Origin: Calycina herbarum
Taxonomy: Eukaryota > Ascomycota > Leotiomycetes > Helotiales > Pezizellaceae
DNA: 64,000 nt
Direction: 5' to 3'
Assembly (NCBI GenBank): GCA_001414485.1
Contig: LLEY01000007.1
Location: 496,001 to 560,000, forward strand
Each line of letters begins with the position of its first letter. Position 1 is the first letter of the stretch. A program made the translations under genes and the position numbers. Positions 51,815-63,628 of the stretch are shown in pieces. The notes under the pieces are model-generated. The model did not search any database, had not been told where the DNA came from, and was given only the letters and a program-made list of their open reading frames with translations.

Positions 51815-54514
51815 GATGAAGTATTTATGAGACGGGCCGAGTCAACTAAGTGGAGATGAGGTATTTGATTCAGTGACGAAGCGCCGTGAATAATGGTGAT
51901 GGTCGTGAGGCACTGCTACACTAGATGGTCTTTTTGGTGCGCGCCGGCAAAGTTTAGAGGCGCGCTTGGTTGATAGACCCTAATTCCGCTCCAGGTTGAT
52001 GTTGATTGCTTGCACAAGGTTCGCCGAACCGCGACGGTGGAACGTCCTAAATAGTGGAATTGAATTGAGTTTTGGTAGACAGCAATGGCTCCGTGGCAAG
52101 TCGGGCTGAGTGGGAGGGAGAGGGAGGAAGTAGTGCGAGCTGAAGAGGATATGTCGTAAGCAATGTGCAGGTCATTTGTAGTGGGGATTATCTAGGTATC
52201 GTTGCGAGAGTGGAGGCCAGTTTGGTGGGAATTGGTGGGTGACAGGTGGGGATGATCAGAATCTTGGTTTTTAGCACCTGGAGGGCTCGGATTATTTGTG
52301 TGAAGCAGATCGTTTTCGGGTTGGCGAGGTGAGGTGAGGTGAGGTGAGGGCGAGGACGAGGACGAGGATAGTTGGAGAGGATTTCGATTGAGGGTGTAGG
52401 ATGGAGGAAGAGGATTGGGAATGATTGAAGTTTTAGATGTAGGACGACAGAGAAGAAAAGGACGACGGCCAAGGGAAGGGGAGGAACAGGAAAGGTAGGG
52501 TAGGTAGGGGAGGAGGTGGTAGTATGCAGATGCCGTGCAGGTGGATGGATGCGAAAGCGTGTTTGTTGATGAGCGAGAAGTTGAGCGAGAAGTGTGCAAG
52601 TGAAGGGAGCCTATCGCAGCGACGACAATCTTCAAATCAGCGATCAGTATTCGAGAACGAGGAACATGGTATGGCATGGCATGGCATGGATGAACATGGG
52701 TGTCAGCTCAACACCTGCATTGAGACAAAGAGCCGCCGAGAAAGCGAGAAGGGCATCAAGTTGCAGCTGCGCCAACTCCAATCGAGACAAGGACGCTAGA
52801 CGCGCCAATGTCTAATCGCTATCTTGTTTTTGCTTCCCTATGCCAGAATTGGCAAATGAGAGGATATACTTTTTTTGACTGATATCCCCCTATCCGCAAA
52901 TCCGAGTCAACCAAGGATGTCCAGGCCACTTGGCTGAGTGAGGTTTCTGCTCGCTCGCCGAGTGCTTTGAGTGGTGGCACTTGGCCAGAAGTCTTTCCGG
53001 CTTTTCGGGCGGCGTGATAGGCGTGGGGGAGGAGAAGGACTTCTGTAGAGTACATTGCATCTGCAGGGCTCTCTGCAACGTGCTGTAGAGAGAAAATCAA
53101 CAAGAAAGAGGGGTCTCACCTGTAACCTTACAGCGCCTTCAGCAGCAGCAACAACACACAAGACAATTTTCTTCAGCTTGCCCACGCTCCCTCCGAGACC
53201 CGGTCTCTCTGCTAATTGATGTGCAGATTACACTGTAGATTGCGGTGCAGTGCAGTGCAGCGCAGTGCCTCCACCTCTTTCAATTGTAATCAGGATCAGA
53301 TGTTTCTGACCTCTGCAGCTTAGTGTAACCCTAAGTGTGCTGTGCTGTGCTGTGCTGATAGTGGATGGCGCTCTGCCCCTCTTCCGACTCGTGCACGGTA
53401 AAGTAAAGCGTCAGCTTCAGCTTGCCTTTTTCGCGAATCTGATTATCTGTCAAGGCGTGTGGGTGAACGTGTTGCGATGCTGCTCGATGATGGGACTTTG
53501 GTGCGGTCGTGGCACAGACGGGCGTGGAAGCCAGCGATTGCGATTGCGCCGTGCTTGCTGTCGTGCCAGGAGATTCGGAGAAGTCTAAAATCAATATTGT
53601 GAGGATAAGGGAGACTGCGAGATGGAGATAGCCGTGGTAGCCGTGGTGTTGTCTCGAAATAATTACAACACAATCTCGCAAAGGAAAAAAGAGGGGTCTA
53701 TGATCTGCAGTTGCAGAGGGGTCGTGTTTTCATTTTAAAGTCTTTCCGGAAGGCCAAGTTTCCAAGATTCATTCGCCTTTTCATCTCTGTCAAACAATGC
53801 CTTCTTCTCCAGGTTTCGGCAGCATCACGGTACGGTCACCGCCCCAACAAACTGCCAGCAGACGTCACAACGGGCCTATCCTGGTAGCATGAACGCGCTT
53901 GATTCTTCTGTTATTCTCCGGGGAGCGCTATATAACCATATGGTTCGCCCTCAGCTGATGGGACTGGGAAGAACATGTTTGAGAATCTCGCCAAATAGAG
54001 TCTCTACAGAGTGATACGGAGTGTATAGGTCCACAGGATACCTTCTGGTTTGGGAAGGTTTGTTGTATACAGCTCGATTGTTGTTGGACATTTGTCTCTT
54101 CAATTCAGCCATACACCGCGGTACCGATACATAATCAAGCCAGACGCGTTCTTGACCGTCATACAGGTCATACAAATCTGAATACCCGATATCTATGTAC
54201 CAAGGTACCTAGGTACCCGGTGGAGGGGTTCAACAACAGTCACAAGAGTACCCTCGCATGTTACAAGAGTAACATCCATCTTCCCCCCGTCATAGCACAA
54301 ACGCCTTCATATCTCCCACACACGTATCCCACTCTTGACTCCTGTCGTGCCTCGAGCTACCTTCCCTGACAAGCTGGACGAGAGTTCACCATCTCACGTC
54401 GCACATATTCCCAGCTCCTCTAACCCCTCGGCCATGCCGAATGATATGATGGAATTAGCGCCTCCGCACCTTCATTCCCAAGCTAGTTTACTGTACACCC
54501 ACACCCAACAATCC

Positions 54515-54612
54515 AATCTATTAATCTATTAATCTATTAATCTATTAATCTATTAATCTATTAATCTATTAATCTATTAATCTATTAATCTATTAATCTA
54601 TTAATCTATTAA
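54515..54612. repeat. 8-bp tandem repeat (AATCTATT)n
   Basis: About twelve uninterrupted copies of AATCTATT over 98 bases. Confidence 0.95.
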
Positions 54613-54936
54613 GCTTCCACATCTACCAGTATATCTTCTTCCCCGCATCCAAAAGGCAGGTCTAGAACAAATACACCTTCCCAAAAATCCCAAACACATT
54701 ATCGCACAATACCGTGCCGCTCAAAGATGCAATATCATCACGCACCTATTACAATTTCCCTGTATATCGTGGGATTTCCTAGCCTCCTTCCAAGTTTTCC
54801 CTCCTGGTGCTTACGACTAACGAACTCGGTACCAAAGAATGTAAAAGCGCACAGCGCACATGTCTGTGTGGGAAAGCGCTCATTCTTCGGTACCAAAGAA
54901 TTCGAAGTTTCATCATTTCAGCAACCGCTTTTAAAA

Positions 54937-54978
54937 GAAGGTGAAGGTGAAGGTGAAGGTGAAGGTGAAGGTGAAGGG
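54937..54978. repeat. 6-bp tandem repeat (GAAGGT)n
   Basis: Six perfect units plus one variant, GAAGGG. It lies in a purine-rich stretch. Confidence 0.9.
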
Positions 54979-56769
54979 AAGGGCAATCAATTGAATTAGG
55001 AATGACGAAGTGCTCTTTGGTGATGGGGGTTTGTGAATTGTAGATGCGTTTCCGTTTCCTCGTTTTTTAGGGTACGTCACTGTGGATGGGGTCCCCGCAT
55101 CTCTTTCCTATCCATGATTCTGAGGGTTCCTCCAATCTCCTCCATATTCAATCATGCCATGGAGGAAATGTTACATGATTCTCCTTCTCTTCGTACCTGA
55201 ATTAATTCTCCTCCTCCACGCGATGAAGGAAAGAACCCCTATTTTTGCGTCATCTGAATCATCATCCACGATTTCTTACTTGCTTGATACTTGGTGAGGA
55301 CGCGGACCGATTCCGGATTCCCAGCTTTCAGGACTTGACCTCCAATCATCGTGTCTCCACGTGTGAGATTCTCACTCCCCCACTTTTTGTCTGTTACGCC
55401 GCAGACGGGGAGAGGGGCTTCGTGGAGCCGGGTGTGAATTTCGTTTTGCTTTTTTTGGTGGTGTTGTGCACCATTTGCCTGTGTGCACCTTTTCGTTGCG
55501 GGTTTTCCATTTTGGGGGTATCGGGGGTATGTGTAGGACGGAGATGTATACACTTTTGGAACTGTGATAAGGAGGGAGATCTGTAGTCACGGATCACATC
55601 TCTCTTTTGGTTTCTTGACGCGGGGTTAGGTTATGTTTTCGGTTCTCTCTAGGTGGTATCTAGAGTGGTACTTGCTCATGCAAGCTTGATCTCACTGTAT
55701 GAGTACAAGTACTGCACTATCACATCTCTTTTCTGATAGATCTCGGAATCTCACATTTGCTTTCGTTGCTCCCTTTGGAGCTCTGCATGATTAGAAAGGG
55801 TTTAGTAAACACCTTTCTTGTATCTGGTGGGTTTTCGCTGGTTGTGGTTGGAGTTGTACGAAATAGGATGTCCGGATAGGGCTGCAGGAAGTCGGTGTGT
55901 GGTGTGATTTCTTACAACTCTTTTCTTCAATATCCACTTATCCACCATCACCACTTCATCAAAATCAATACATTCAAATTCTGCTTTAGGTGTTTTGTGG
56001 ATTTGTTTGGTGGCGTTATGTTGTACTGAGCAAAATGTCCGGACCGTTCGGGTTCGTTGGGCTGCAGGATGTCGGTGTATGGTATGATCACCATCACTTC
56101 AGCAAATTCTGTTACATTCGGGTGATTCGGGACCTGCTTTAGGTCGGATCGTATGAGGTTGTATGTAGTTTTCGGGATTTTTCTACTGTGTTTCCGTTTG
56201 TGGCGATGTGGAGAGAGTTTAAGGCTGTGGGGATGTGGGAATGTGGATAGAGGTGTTTAAGTTCACTCAGCGCTAGATGGTGGTTTTGTTGTTGCGTTGT
56301 TGGTTATCCACCGTGACTGCATGGAGATTTGAGATTGTCGTTAGATGGTGGTATGAGTTTGTGTTGGATTGTTACATTGGGGCAATTCCTTTTTTATTAA
56401 AAAAAAATAAAAAATTTGGAGTTGCCTAACATGATTAGAAAGAAATTCTCTTACTATCGCGAGTCACACAGGCGAAGTTTGGGGTGGTCTCATCGAAAAC
56501 GAAGAGCTCTTGACCTCATACATGGATTTAGATGGAAGGATACTCAGAAACCTACTCCTTCCAAGCTTGAGATGATTCTTGTTTCAAGGTGCGCTTAAAA
56601 GGGGCCATAACCAGAAATTTCCGACGCTTAATTACTCAGAAAATAGGTGTGTATAGAGATATCAACCTCGATGTAATGGTAGGGTTAGCATGATATGATA
56701 TCAGATTTCGCTATTAATTCGAGATTCTTTGGGAAGATAGAGATTTTCTCGAGTAGGAACAGCGTATGA

Positions 56770-57200
56770 AATGAGTAGAGTAGAGTAGACTAGTGACCGC
56801 TACTATACTCTACTTAACACTACTCGAGTTACTACTTAAGTAGTACTCGTGTAGTACGGGCCGATTCGGACCGACGGTCGGGTGACTCAGGCCTAATATC
56901 CACGTATAGTTATAGGGTCGGAAATTATAGAAACTTTCAAATGCTATATTTATATAAAAGAGAAAGAGAGAGGAGAAGTAAGAGTTGTTAATTTCTTACC
57001 TAGTTTTTAAGTATATCTTATTTTTTACTACTAAAAGTAGAACTTTTTAACTTATATTTATATATTACTACTATTTATAGACTACTCGAGTAGTTAAGAG
57101 TAGTTAAGAGTAGTTAAGAGTAGCTACTCTACTCTACTTATTAGACTCGCTACTTATACTCTACTCTAATCTACTTACGACTACTCGAGTGGTTGAGTAG
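56770..57200. repeat. TAG/CTA-rich palindromic repeat region
   Basis: Contains a perfect 16-bp palindrome at 56830-56845 (TACTACTT with its complement), a perfect 14-bp palindrome ACTACTCGAGTAGT at 57081-57094, three exact TAGTTAAGAG units at 57091-57120 and many GAGTA/TACTC words. ACTCGAGT-type cores recur near 56822, 57085 and 57183. Confidence 0.75.
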
Positions 57201-57329
57201 TTTGTTAATACGCTGAGTAGGAAAAGTCTAAGATAGCAATAGAATGAGGTACAAGAAAGTTTGTATTTGGGACAAACTTGAGGTAATCTTACTTGAGAAT
57301 CTATACGTTACATAAAAGGGTCAAATTGA

Positions 57330-59330
57330 TTAGTGTAATACCATGACCTGTGGTTTTGGAATAGTGATTTGCGTATTCCATGAATCAAACACGCCTTCTC
57401 CAACAATTTTGAAGTGCCCAATTTCAGAAAGGTCAAGATTCATTAAAACCCGAGCTGCCTCCTCTACCATCCCATTTTTGTCTGCATCTATGGTGGCTGC
57501 TTTCTCTCGCTTCTGTGAGTACGCCTTGTGAAAAGCAAGGTCTAGATATCCACGTCTTTCTGAGGTCAACCCCTCATTTCCCATAGGTCGTAATACAAAA
57601 GTTCGGTTTTCGTGACCCAAGACACAAATTACGTCTCCGGTTGTCGCATAAGCGGGGACGATGGCTAGGCCTCTGCCTTCGAGATGTGCAATTCCACACC
57701 TAAGAAAGAATTTGGAGAGCAACGAGTGGGTGTCTCTGAACATACTAAGCAACAATAACTGTTGTATACCCCAGTTGTTTTTGGGCTTGTAAATGTAGCG
57801 TCCTGCCCGCAACGTTTCCTGGGCGTGAATTACTTCCTGAGCACCATGTTTTGATGCCAGTTGAAAAAGAGACTCCAATGATATGTGATCAACAATCATT
57901 GGCCCTCGCCATTGATGAAAGTCGTTATCCTCAGGAAGTTTGGGGTTTGGTTGGCATTTATCGCCCAGCCAAATTCTTAGTTGCTGCTGGAGCACCAATC
58001 TGACATGCTCCCATTCGTCTCCAGTGTTTTGATTTGATATTTCTTCCCATTCAGCAGTCTGATGTATTTCTGGGAGACCTAAAACAGGCGGCATATCTTC
58101 TCTTACAGAATCAATTGTCCCAAGGCGGTATACAGTACACCCAAGAACTTCCCGTGCGGTTGAAATAGTATGCAATGTACCATAACCTTGTTCAGGATAA
58201 ACTGCAGCCTTGCGCAGGTATTTACCAGAAGTCCAATCTGGTACCCAAGAGGGAAGGTTGAAGGGGCGGTCATCTGGATCCACATCTTCAACGTGTGAAA
58301 GTACACCCGCACCATGCCCCGACTTTATCAAGTAGAGAGCTGCGTCTGTGTAGACCTCACTGATAGTTTTGCCGTAATCAACATCAAGGAGCTCTTTGTA
58401 CCGAGCACAGTTGGGCGAGTTCAGCTCCACCAGACCCACATTTGCATATATCATGTCCCGTGGATCCTTTACCCCAAGGCCCCTTCTCGTTTGCAAGATC
58501 AAAAGTAAAGCGTCCTTACGCTCCTCTTTACTGTACCAGATCTCAATAGATGTTCTGATGTGGTGCTCAAAGAAATCATTCATATCACTCAATTGTGCCA
58601 AGGGAGGCATTTTGATCCCGAGATCATCTGAATCTTTCTGGAATAACAAATAACAAAAATGAGCCCATCTCATCTTGGTGACGGAAATCTGCACCCATGG
58701 GTTTGCTGATAAAACCAGTTCTTGAAGAACCCAAACCCTGTTGAACCACTGTTTTTGCAGGATTTGATTTATGGCTGCTTCCCGGACATTTTGCAGGTCG
58801 TCTGAACCTTCTTTTTCAAGCAGGTTCATCAGAGTTTGTAGTTTGTCGCGGGGCGGAAGACCTTGAGTGGCATTTTCTGAAATTTTGACCAATTCTTCAA
58901 GCACAGCCTGATCTTCGGATAATTCTCCAAGAAAGATTATGGTATTTTGTGCAGTCTCATAAATCCTTCCCATTTGTTGAACCTGCGTGTTTTTCTCATC
59001 GACCGCCATTTGATTGATGCACACTCCGTCGGCCCAAACATTCATTGTCAATCTGGCGTGTCGGATGTGTCGAAGAGCAGTGTCCAGTGAAGCCGTGATT
59101 TGGAAACGGTTATTGTCAACTTCTATTTCCCTTTGGTCGTCTGCGTCGCCCCAAACATATGATATGGCTGTGTAGTTGTCCGCGATATCGTTCTCAATTT
59201 GATGAAGCGATGTTGTGATAAGAGTGCCTCGCACAATTGCTGTCACATCAGAGGAAGGTTGGAGAACGAGGAGCCGAAAGTCGTGAGGCGCGACTATCTC
59301 GGTGTACTCGTATCTCTCGTTTGAGGACAT
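57330..59330 (-). CDS. HET domain protein
   Basis: Single exon of 666 residues, ATG at 59330. The heterokaryon-incompatibility (HET, PF06985) domain is complete: FRLLVLQPSSD near 18-27, YTAISYVWGD at 53-62, ITASLDTALRHIRH, VWADGVCINQ at about 98-107, NTQVQQMGRIYETAQNTIIFLG, and after it KQWFNRVWVLQELVLS, the usual closing motif. The remaining 400 residues follow the normal HET-protein layout, with YIKPKNNWGIQ-like and CRIAHLEGRG-like patches (here FFLRCGIAHLEGRGLAIVP) and a GDVICVLGHENRTFVLRP ending. Such proteins are effectors or sensors in non-self recognition and can trigger cell death when activated. No STAND (NACHT/NB-ARC) partner lies next to it. A TIR-like activity has been proposed for the fold, but is not shown here. 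Confidence 0.93.
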   Translation of the reverse strand: MSSNERYEYTEIVAPHDFRLLVLQPSSDVTAIVRGTLITTSLHQIENDIADNYTAISYVWGDADDQREIEVDNNRFQITASLDTALRHIRHARLTMNVWADGVCINQMAVDEKNTQVQQMGRIYETAQNTIIFLGELSEDQAVLEELVKISENATQGLPPRDKLQTLMNLLEKEGSDDLQNVREAAINQILQKQWFNRVWVLQELVLSANPWVQISVTKMRWAHFCYLLFQKDSDDLGIKMPPLAQLSDMNDFFEHHIRTSIEIWYSKEERKDALLLILQTRRGLGVKDPRDMIYANVGLVELNSPNCARYKELLDVDYGKTISEVYTDAALYLIKSGHGAGVLSHVEDVDPDDRPFNLPSWVPDWTSGKYLRKAAVYPEQGYGTLHTISTAREVLGCTVYRLGTIDSVREDMPPVLGLPEIHQTAEWEEISNQNTGDEWEHVRLVLQQQLRIWLGDKCQPNPKLPEDNDFHQWRGPMIVDHISLESLFQLASKHGAQEVIHAQETLRAGRYIYKPKNNWGIQQLLLLSMFRDTHSLLSKFFLRCGIAHLEGRGLAIVPAYATTGDVICVLGHENRTFVLRPMGNEGLTSERRGYLDLAFHKAYSQKREKAATIDADKNGMVEEAARVLMNLDLSEIGHFKIVGEGVFDSWNTQITIPKPQVMVLH

Positions 59331-59677
59331 TGCGATATAAGTCTTTCGTGATTGTAGATTGCTGGCTGTCGTGAAATATTGTAGTTCCTTCAGCTTAGTG
59401 AAATGCGAAATGCTATATTTGATACTCTGCAGATGTCAACCCTGTTCATGCATACTTCTCGATTTGCCACAACTCAAAATCACCCGAGAATGTCATGATA
59501 AGAAGGCATGAGGCACTTGGGTTTGGACGCGGTTATTTCAAAGGGACTCTAAAGCTTAGGAAGCCAAGTGATTGCCCATAAAACAACAAACATCGACTTT
59601 TCAACTAAAAAAGCTTGCAGAATGAGCTACATCAGAACCCCAGCCTTGTACACACCCACTTCCAAACCAGAAACCCC
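59331..59677. other. Intergenic, HET gene promoter
   Basis: No gene seen. Confidence 0.5.
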
Positions 59678-60632
59678 TCACCAATCCGTAAAATAATCAA
59701 TCCCATCCGCCAAAAACGCTCCCCCAACAGCAGCATGATCACTCCCCTCATAAACCCTCAAAAGCTTATCCCTCACCCAACTCCCGTTCCTAACCAACCC
59801 AAAAAACGCTTCGCAATTATCTGTCATCCTAAAACTCGTAAACAATTCCAGACGATATTGATATCTCTCCCAAGTTTCAGCCCTTCGCTTGACAGGAAAT
59901 TGTTCCAAAGTGCCATAACTGATTCCGAAAGCTGGTTTAGTGCTATTTTTATGGGTCGATGAATTCCGACCCAGTTGCGCATATTCCAACGTGTGATTCA
60001 GAAAATAGCGATCATTCCATGCTAGGAAAGGACTTGCGGCGAGATAAGTGTCGAAAAGTGCCGGTTTGGTGAGTAAAGCGTAGAGAATTAGCATTCCGCC
60101 TCCCGAGTGACCGTAAAGAGCATCGCGTGTGAATTTCACATTCGGAAAGATGGTTTTCTGGACGAAAGGACGGAGTGTTCCATCCACGAATTTTAGGAAA
60201 TCGTCTGCTCCGGAAATGATTCCGGTGTCTGGGATACTGCCGTCGAGAGTTGGTGAGATAAAATCTACGTATCTTTGGTTGCTGTAGGGAGCGTCGGTGA
60301 GGGGGTAGCCGATCGAAACCGTGATGGTATCGGGTTGGTCTGGTACTACTGGTTTTCGACGGTGGACGGCTTCTGATGCTGAGGAGCCGAGTGCGTTGCC
60401 GTCGAGAACGTACCTATATTTATGTTAGTGGGAAGATGTGGTTTTCGGGAGGGGAAAACTACATCGTAAGGGCTGTTGCGTTTACATCCCGCGAGCTCCA
60501 TTCGAAAGGCCATGAGATTTGGATCTGGTAATCGAGGCCATGGCCGTTACTCACATTCCACAAACCGACATTGGGAAAGACGGTTGGTGGGAAAGTGAGT
60601 AGAGAGTTGAAAGACCAATTTGCCAACGCCAT
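59678..60632 (-). CDS. Putative siderophore/serine esterase (PF00756-type)
   Basis: Two exons, 60632-60463 and 60413-59678, with a 49-base intron (GTAGTT to TATAG), phase 2, giving 301 residues. The join yields NATALTMYVLDGNALG, the normal strand of this family. Start is the ATG at 60632 (MALANWSFNSLL). Alpha/beta hydrolase related to bacterial enterobactin and bacillibactin esterases. The nucleophile elbow is YGHSGGGML with Ser about 160, followed by TKPALFDTYLAASPFLAWND. The late segment RVYEGSDHAAVGGAFLADGIDYF carries the expected catalytic His. In fungi such enzymes hydrolyse ferric siderophores inside the cell after uptake, but other esters are possible. No siderophore-synthesis gene is beside it. 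No signal peptide, fitting a cytosolic enzyme. Confidence 0.86.
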
Positions 60633-60944
60633 TCTTGTGGAGAGCTTTGCAATTAGAAAGATGAAAGGAAGGGAGTTGGTTCCTTCTGATCATCACATCG
60701 GAACATCCAAGGAGATATGCATTGGCTATATACCTACTTGATTAAATATGCTCTTTCCTAATTCCCATGCCGAGTATTTATTTCCAATGTAACTGTATTA
60801 TTAAATTCGAAGCTGACGTGATTTTTCTTTTTCTGGATAATTGATTGCGGCGTCCTGGGCGAACTGTATTGGGCGAATTTCCCCGCCTCTACTGCTATCG
60901 GGTCGCGTATGCACGAGACGCTTATCTAGGAAACTTCAGGAGCT
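60633..60944. other. Intergenic
   Basis: Esterase promoter and 3' flank of the next gene. No gene seen. Confidence 0.5.
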
Positions 60945-62206
60945 TTATGCGTCCAACGCTCTAAGGGTGTTCTTGAATCTTACGACCTTAGTTCTCAAAT
61001 CCGTTTGGGCGTCTCCAAATTCTTTCTGGGCTTCTTTCAGCTTCTCTTGCTTACTTTTTGCCCCGTCATATGACTCTAGCAACTCTCCCCTCGCATGTCG
61101 CAGGTCCCATGAATGGATACTCGAGGGCTCGAGTTGCTGGGCCTTTTGGTAATACTCTTCGATTTGCGCTGCTGATAGAGCTTGAATCGCTTTCATCTCT
61201 GCCTTTCTTGCCTTTTCCCTTTCTCTCTCTTTCTGCTCGCCCGACTTTGTTACTCCAACGTATGTGATAGTATTAGTCAATGGGTCTCTTTTGATATCTA
61301 GCTTCTCGAAATAGCGGGCCTGGAATAAATCGATTGAGGCTAGTAACTGGCTTTGCTCTGCCTGGAGGTGTGTTGGGAGATTCCCTTGTAAGATCCAGTC
61401 TCTATCATTGGCAATAAAAGTACCAACTAACTGGAAGTCGTCTACTGCTAGCGCCTCATCGATTCCCGAATGGGCGACCCCGTTTCTCTCCGCATATATC
61501 CTGATTTGGTGCTCGGCATCTTCTGCTGACATTCTTGACATTTCAGCAATGGTTTCGATGAGATTCTTGAGGTGGGTTGCTGGTTTGGGGTCGAAGGCTC
61601 CTCCACCAAATCCTGGTAGTACTTTGTGAGCAATTGCTGCTCCCCATCTAGAGCTTCTTGGATATCTTTATATGGACTTGCCATAGAGAATTGTCGCGTA
61701 AGTCGCATATTCATTTGGGCGTCGGTTTCAACGATTGCTTCCTTCTTTCGCTTTGGTTTAGCAGCATCTAGTAACGATTGGACAGTTGTTCTCAAGAAAT
61801 GAACATTTCCTTTGTAGTAGTCGCCATAGCGAATAAGAATGGCGTCGGTCATAAGTTGTGAGTACTTCACGAGAACCTCCGCATATCTGGCTTCTTTACG
61901 AAGCTTTTGTAAAAGAACTTGTTCGAGCTGGAGAGCTTTAAAAGCACATGTGCTATGTTCTGCCTCCCCTAGCTCCAGCGCACGCATCTTCTCCCCATTC
62001 TGTAACATCGAATCGATGATGAATCGTGTTCCTGCAGATAACACCCTGGTATTCCTCAATGTCCGTAGCTCTTCTGCGCTTTCTTCTTCTGACTTCTGGG
62101 TCATATCGTATCTGTATGGCCTCTTGCGCTCCGATTCCGTCATCGATTGAGTTGGTATGGCAGGGCTGTTGTCGAGGATCGACGGTGGGTTCTCGTAGGG
62201 AGGCAT
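60945..62206 (-). CDS. Coiled-coil hypothetical protein (intact copy of duplicated locus)
   Basis: Two open frames are joined. The ATG at 62206 (MPPYENPPSILDNS) opens exon 1 to 61607. A 41-base gap (61606-61566, GTGGAG to TCAAG), short for an intron but phase 0, leads to exon 2, 61565-60945, giving about 406 residues. Exon 1 is helical: RNTRVLSAGTRFIIDSMLQNG, ALQLEQVLLQKLRKEARYAE and VKYSQLMTDAILIRYGDYY. Exon 2 is also helical: NLIETIAEMSRMSAEDAEHQ, PTHLQAEQSQLLASID, GEQKEREREKARKAEMKAIQ and AQIEEYYQKAQQLEPS. No catalytic or DNA-binding motif is visible. The frame change falls at the same place as in the decayed copy at 45.3-46.6 kb, so it predates the duplication and is not a sequencing error. 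Function unknown. Confidence 0.6.
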
Positions 62207-62888
62207 CGTGGTTTCTAATTCTGGTCGGAGCAGTTTGGTAGCAGTTTCGGGGCAGTTTTTGAGTGGTTGCAGGACGCGCCATTGACAGAGTGACGGAGTT
62301 TTATCTAGGTCTTGTGCGCCTCCGTTAGGTATAAGCACTAGCTACTAAATAGATAAGTCGTCATAAACAAATATAGTTTAGACTAGAAGCGACTAACAAA
62401 ACATAAGTACAACTAGTTCCACGTAGTTTTAAACCAAGAGCCTCACACCGAGTAGAAACTATTATGTTCAATCACGAGTAGCATGCCGAGAGAACAAATC
62501 AGGAATTGCTGCAGCGGTAAGTGTTTTAGGATATACGAAGCAGAACACTCTGTTATTGGTAGCATATATCTTACATCACCATCCTCGTGGAATCTGACGT
62601 TGGACGATGGCTGGTCTTTGTGTAACCTTTGGTTGGAGTTTGGTGATGGGCTTATTACCTTGAGAGGGTTCTAGCGTCTTTGGAGCTCTTCTGCATATGA
62701 TGGCTGACGAATATTCTCGTCTTATTTATGCAACAGATGCTATTGCTCTACGCCTGCTACTGCCCCTCGGAGCTCTAGCGGCAATACATCATCACTTTCT
62801 CTTAGTGTTGGTGAATGAGACATTTTATTCGTGAAGCCCGAATTTATTGAGAGATCGACCGGTATCGCCATCATATTGGTCAATCCCG
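62207..62888. other. Intergenic
   Basis: The left part (to about 62400) is the flank shared with 46640-46880. No gene recognised. Confidence 0.55.
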
Positions 62889-63628
62889 TTAACGGTGAAT
62901 AAAAACATAGCACCTCAAAGGCAACTGTGAAACTAAACCAACATACTCTAGAACCCAAATTGTGAAACCATTTCCTCCTAAGTCATGGTGGTGTTCAGAT
63001 TGTAGCACTTGCTCTTCGGAATGGATTCGTTTTGATCCCACTAAAAGAGTACTCAGCATTATGCGAGCCATATCATTCAAGATTCTTACATGTTCATGGA
63101 CACAACCATCAACCCAACGCCATCTGTCCGTTGTAGAGTATTGAGCATATGACATGTTCGTGCTAGCATCAAAGCACCAAGCTGTGTTCTTCTCAGTTCC
63201 TATCTTGTTCCCATTGCAAAAAAGTGGCCAAATAGTGTTTGGTCCGTCCGCGTAACCTTGATGGTGTTGCTATTTAACATTATTGGGGGCTCTTGATTCG
63301 GAAACAGAGACTCAAAAATATGGAGGAGAAATGGAAGTACAGCAATGAAATCATAACATACTTTATAAGTAGAGTCGATCAACGAAAACATCGTCCTCGG
63401 ATCCCCATCAACCACAAACGCACGATAAAACTTGTAGGCCCTCGCTGCCGTCTCCGCCACAGTAACAGACGAGTTCGCTTGACAGATCACCGGTGGCGTT
63501 TTCATACTACACAGATTCTCTCTCTTGTCGAGTGCATTACTGTTTGAGACGGTCGACTCAGCCGTTGGATAAGCGAGACCAGTGATGGGTCCTAAGACTG
63601 AAATGGAAAAGAGTATCGAAAAACGCAT
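62889..63628 (-). CDS. Small secreted protein, unknown family
   Basis: Two exons, 63628-63362 and 63269-62889, with a 92-base intron (GTATGT to AATAG), phase 0, giving 215 residues. Without splicing the frame would read through intron sequence to a stop at 63200. The ATG at 63628 gives MRFSILFSISVLGPITGLA, a clear signal peptide. A possible Kex2 site follows (LDKRENLC), leaving a mature chain with Cys residues at about 40, 48, 109, 120 and 145 (CSMKTPPVIC, FCNGNK, WCFD, DGCV). The second exon reads QHHQGYADGPNTIWPLFCNG, then TTDRWRWVDGCVHEHVRIL and GGNGFTIWVLEYVGL. Size, signal peptide and even cysteines suit an extracellular effector or surface protein, but no known family is recognised. It lies near the HET gene and the segmental duplication. 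Confidence 0.68.

Larger units (their letters stand above)
51815..57329. other. 5.5-kb gene desert with simple repeats
   Basis: No frame here has a protein-like composition that I can support. Simple repeats: (GAGGT)5 at 52326-52350, GGCAT units at about 52672-52693, TGCAG and TGTGC units near 53245-53356, (AATCTATT)n at 54515, (GAAGGT)n at 54937 and TAG/CTA-rich palindromic sequence at 56770-57200. The left part may be promoter or a long 5' UTR of the gene at 50663-51814. Confidence 0.6.

Noticed and set aside
52192..52677. Minus-strand Ser/Pro-rich frame of 161 codons
   Set aside because: Composition follows purine-rich microsatellite DNA; no conserved motif and no signal of splicing.
53951..54175. 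Short minus-strand frame with VWLDYVSVPRCMAEL
   Set aside because: It begins at a non-ATG codon, is only 74 codons and lacks a recognisable domain or partner exon.
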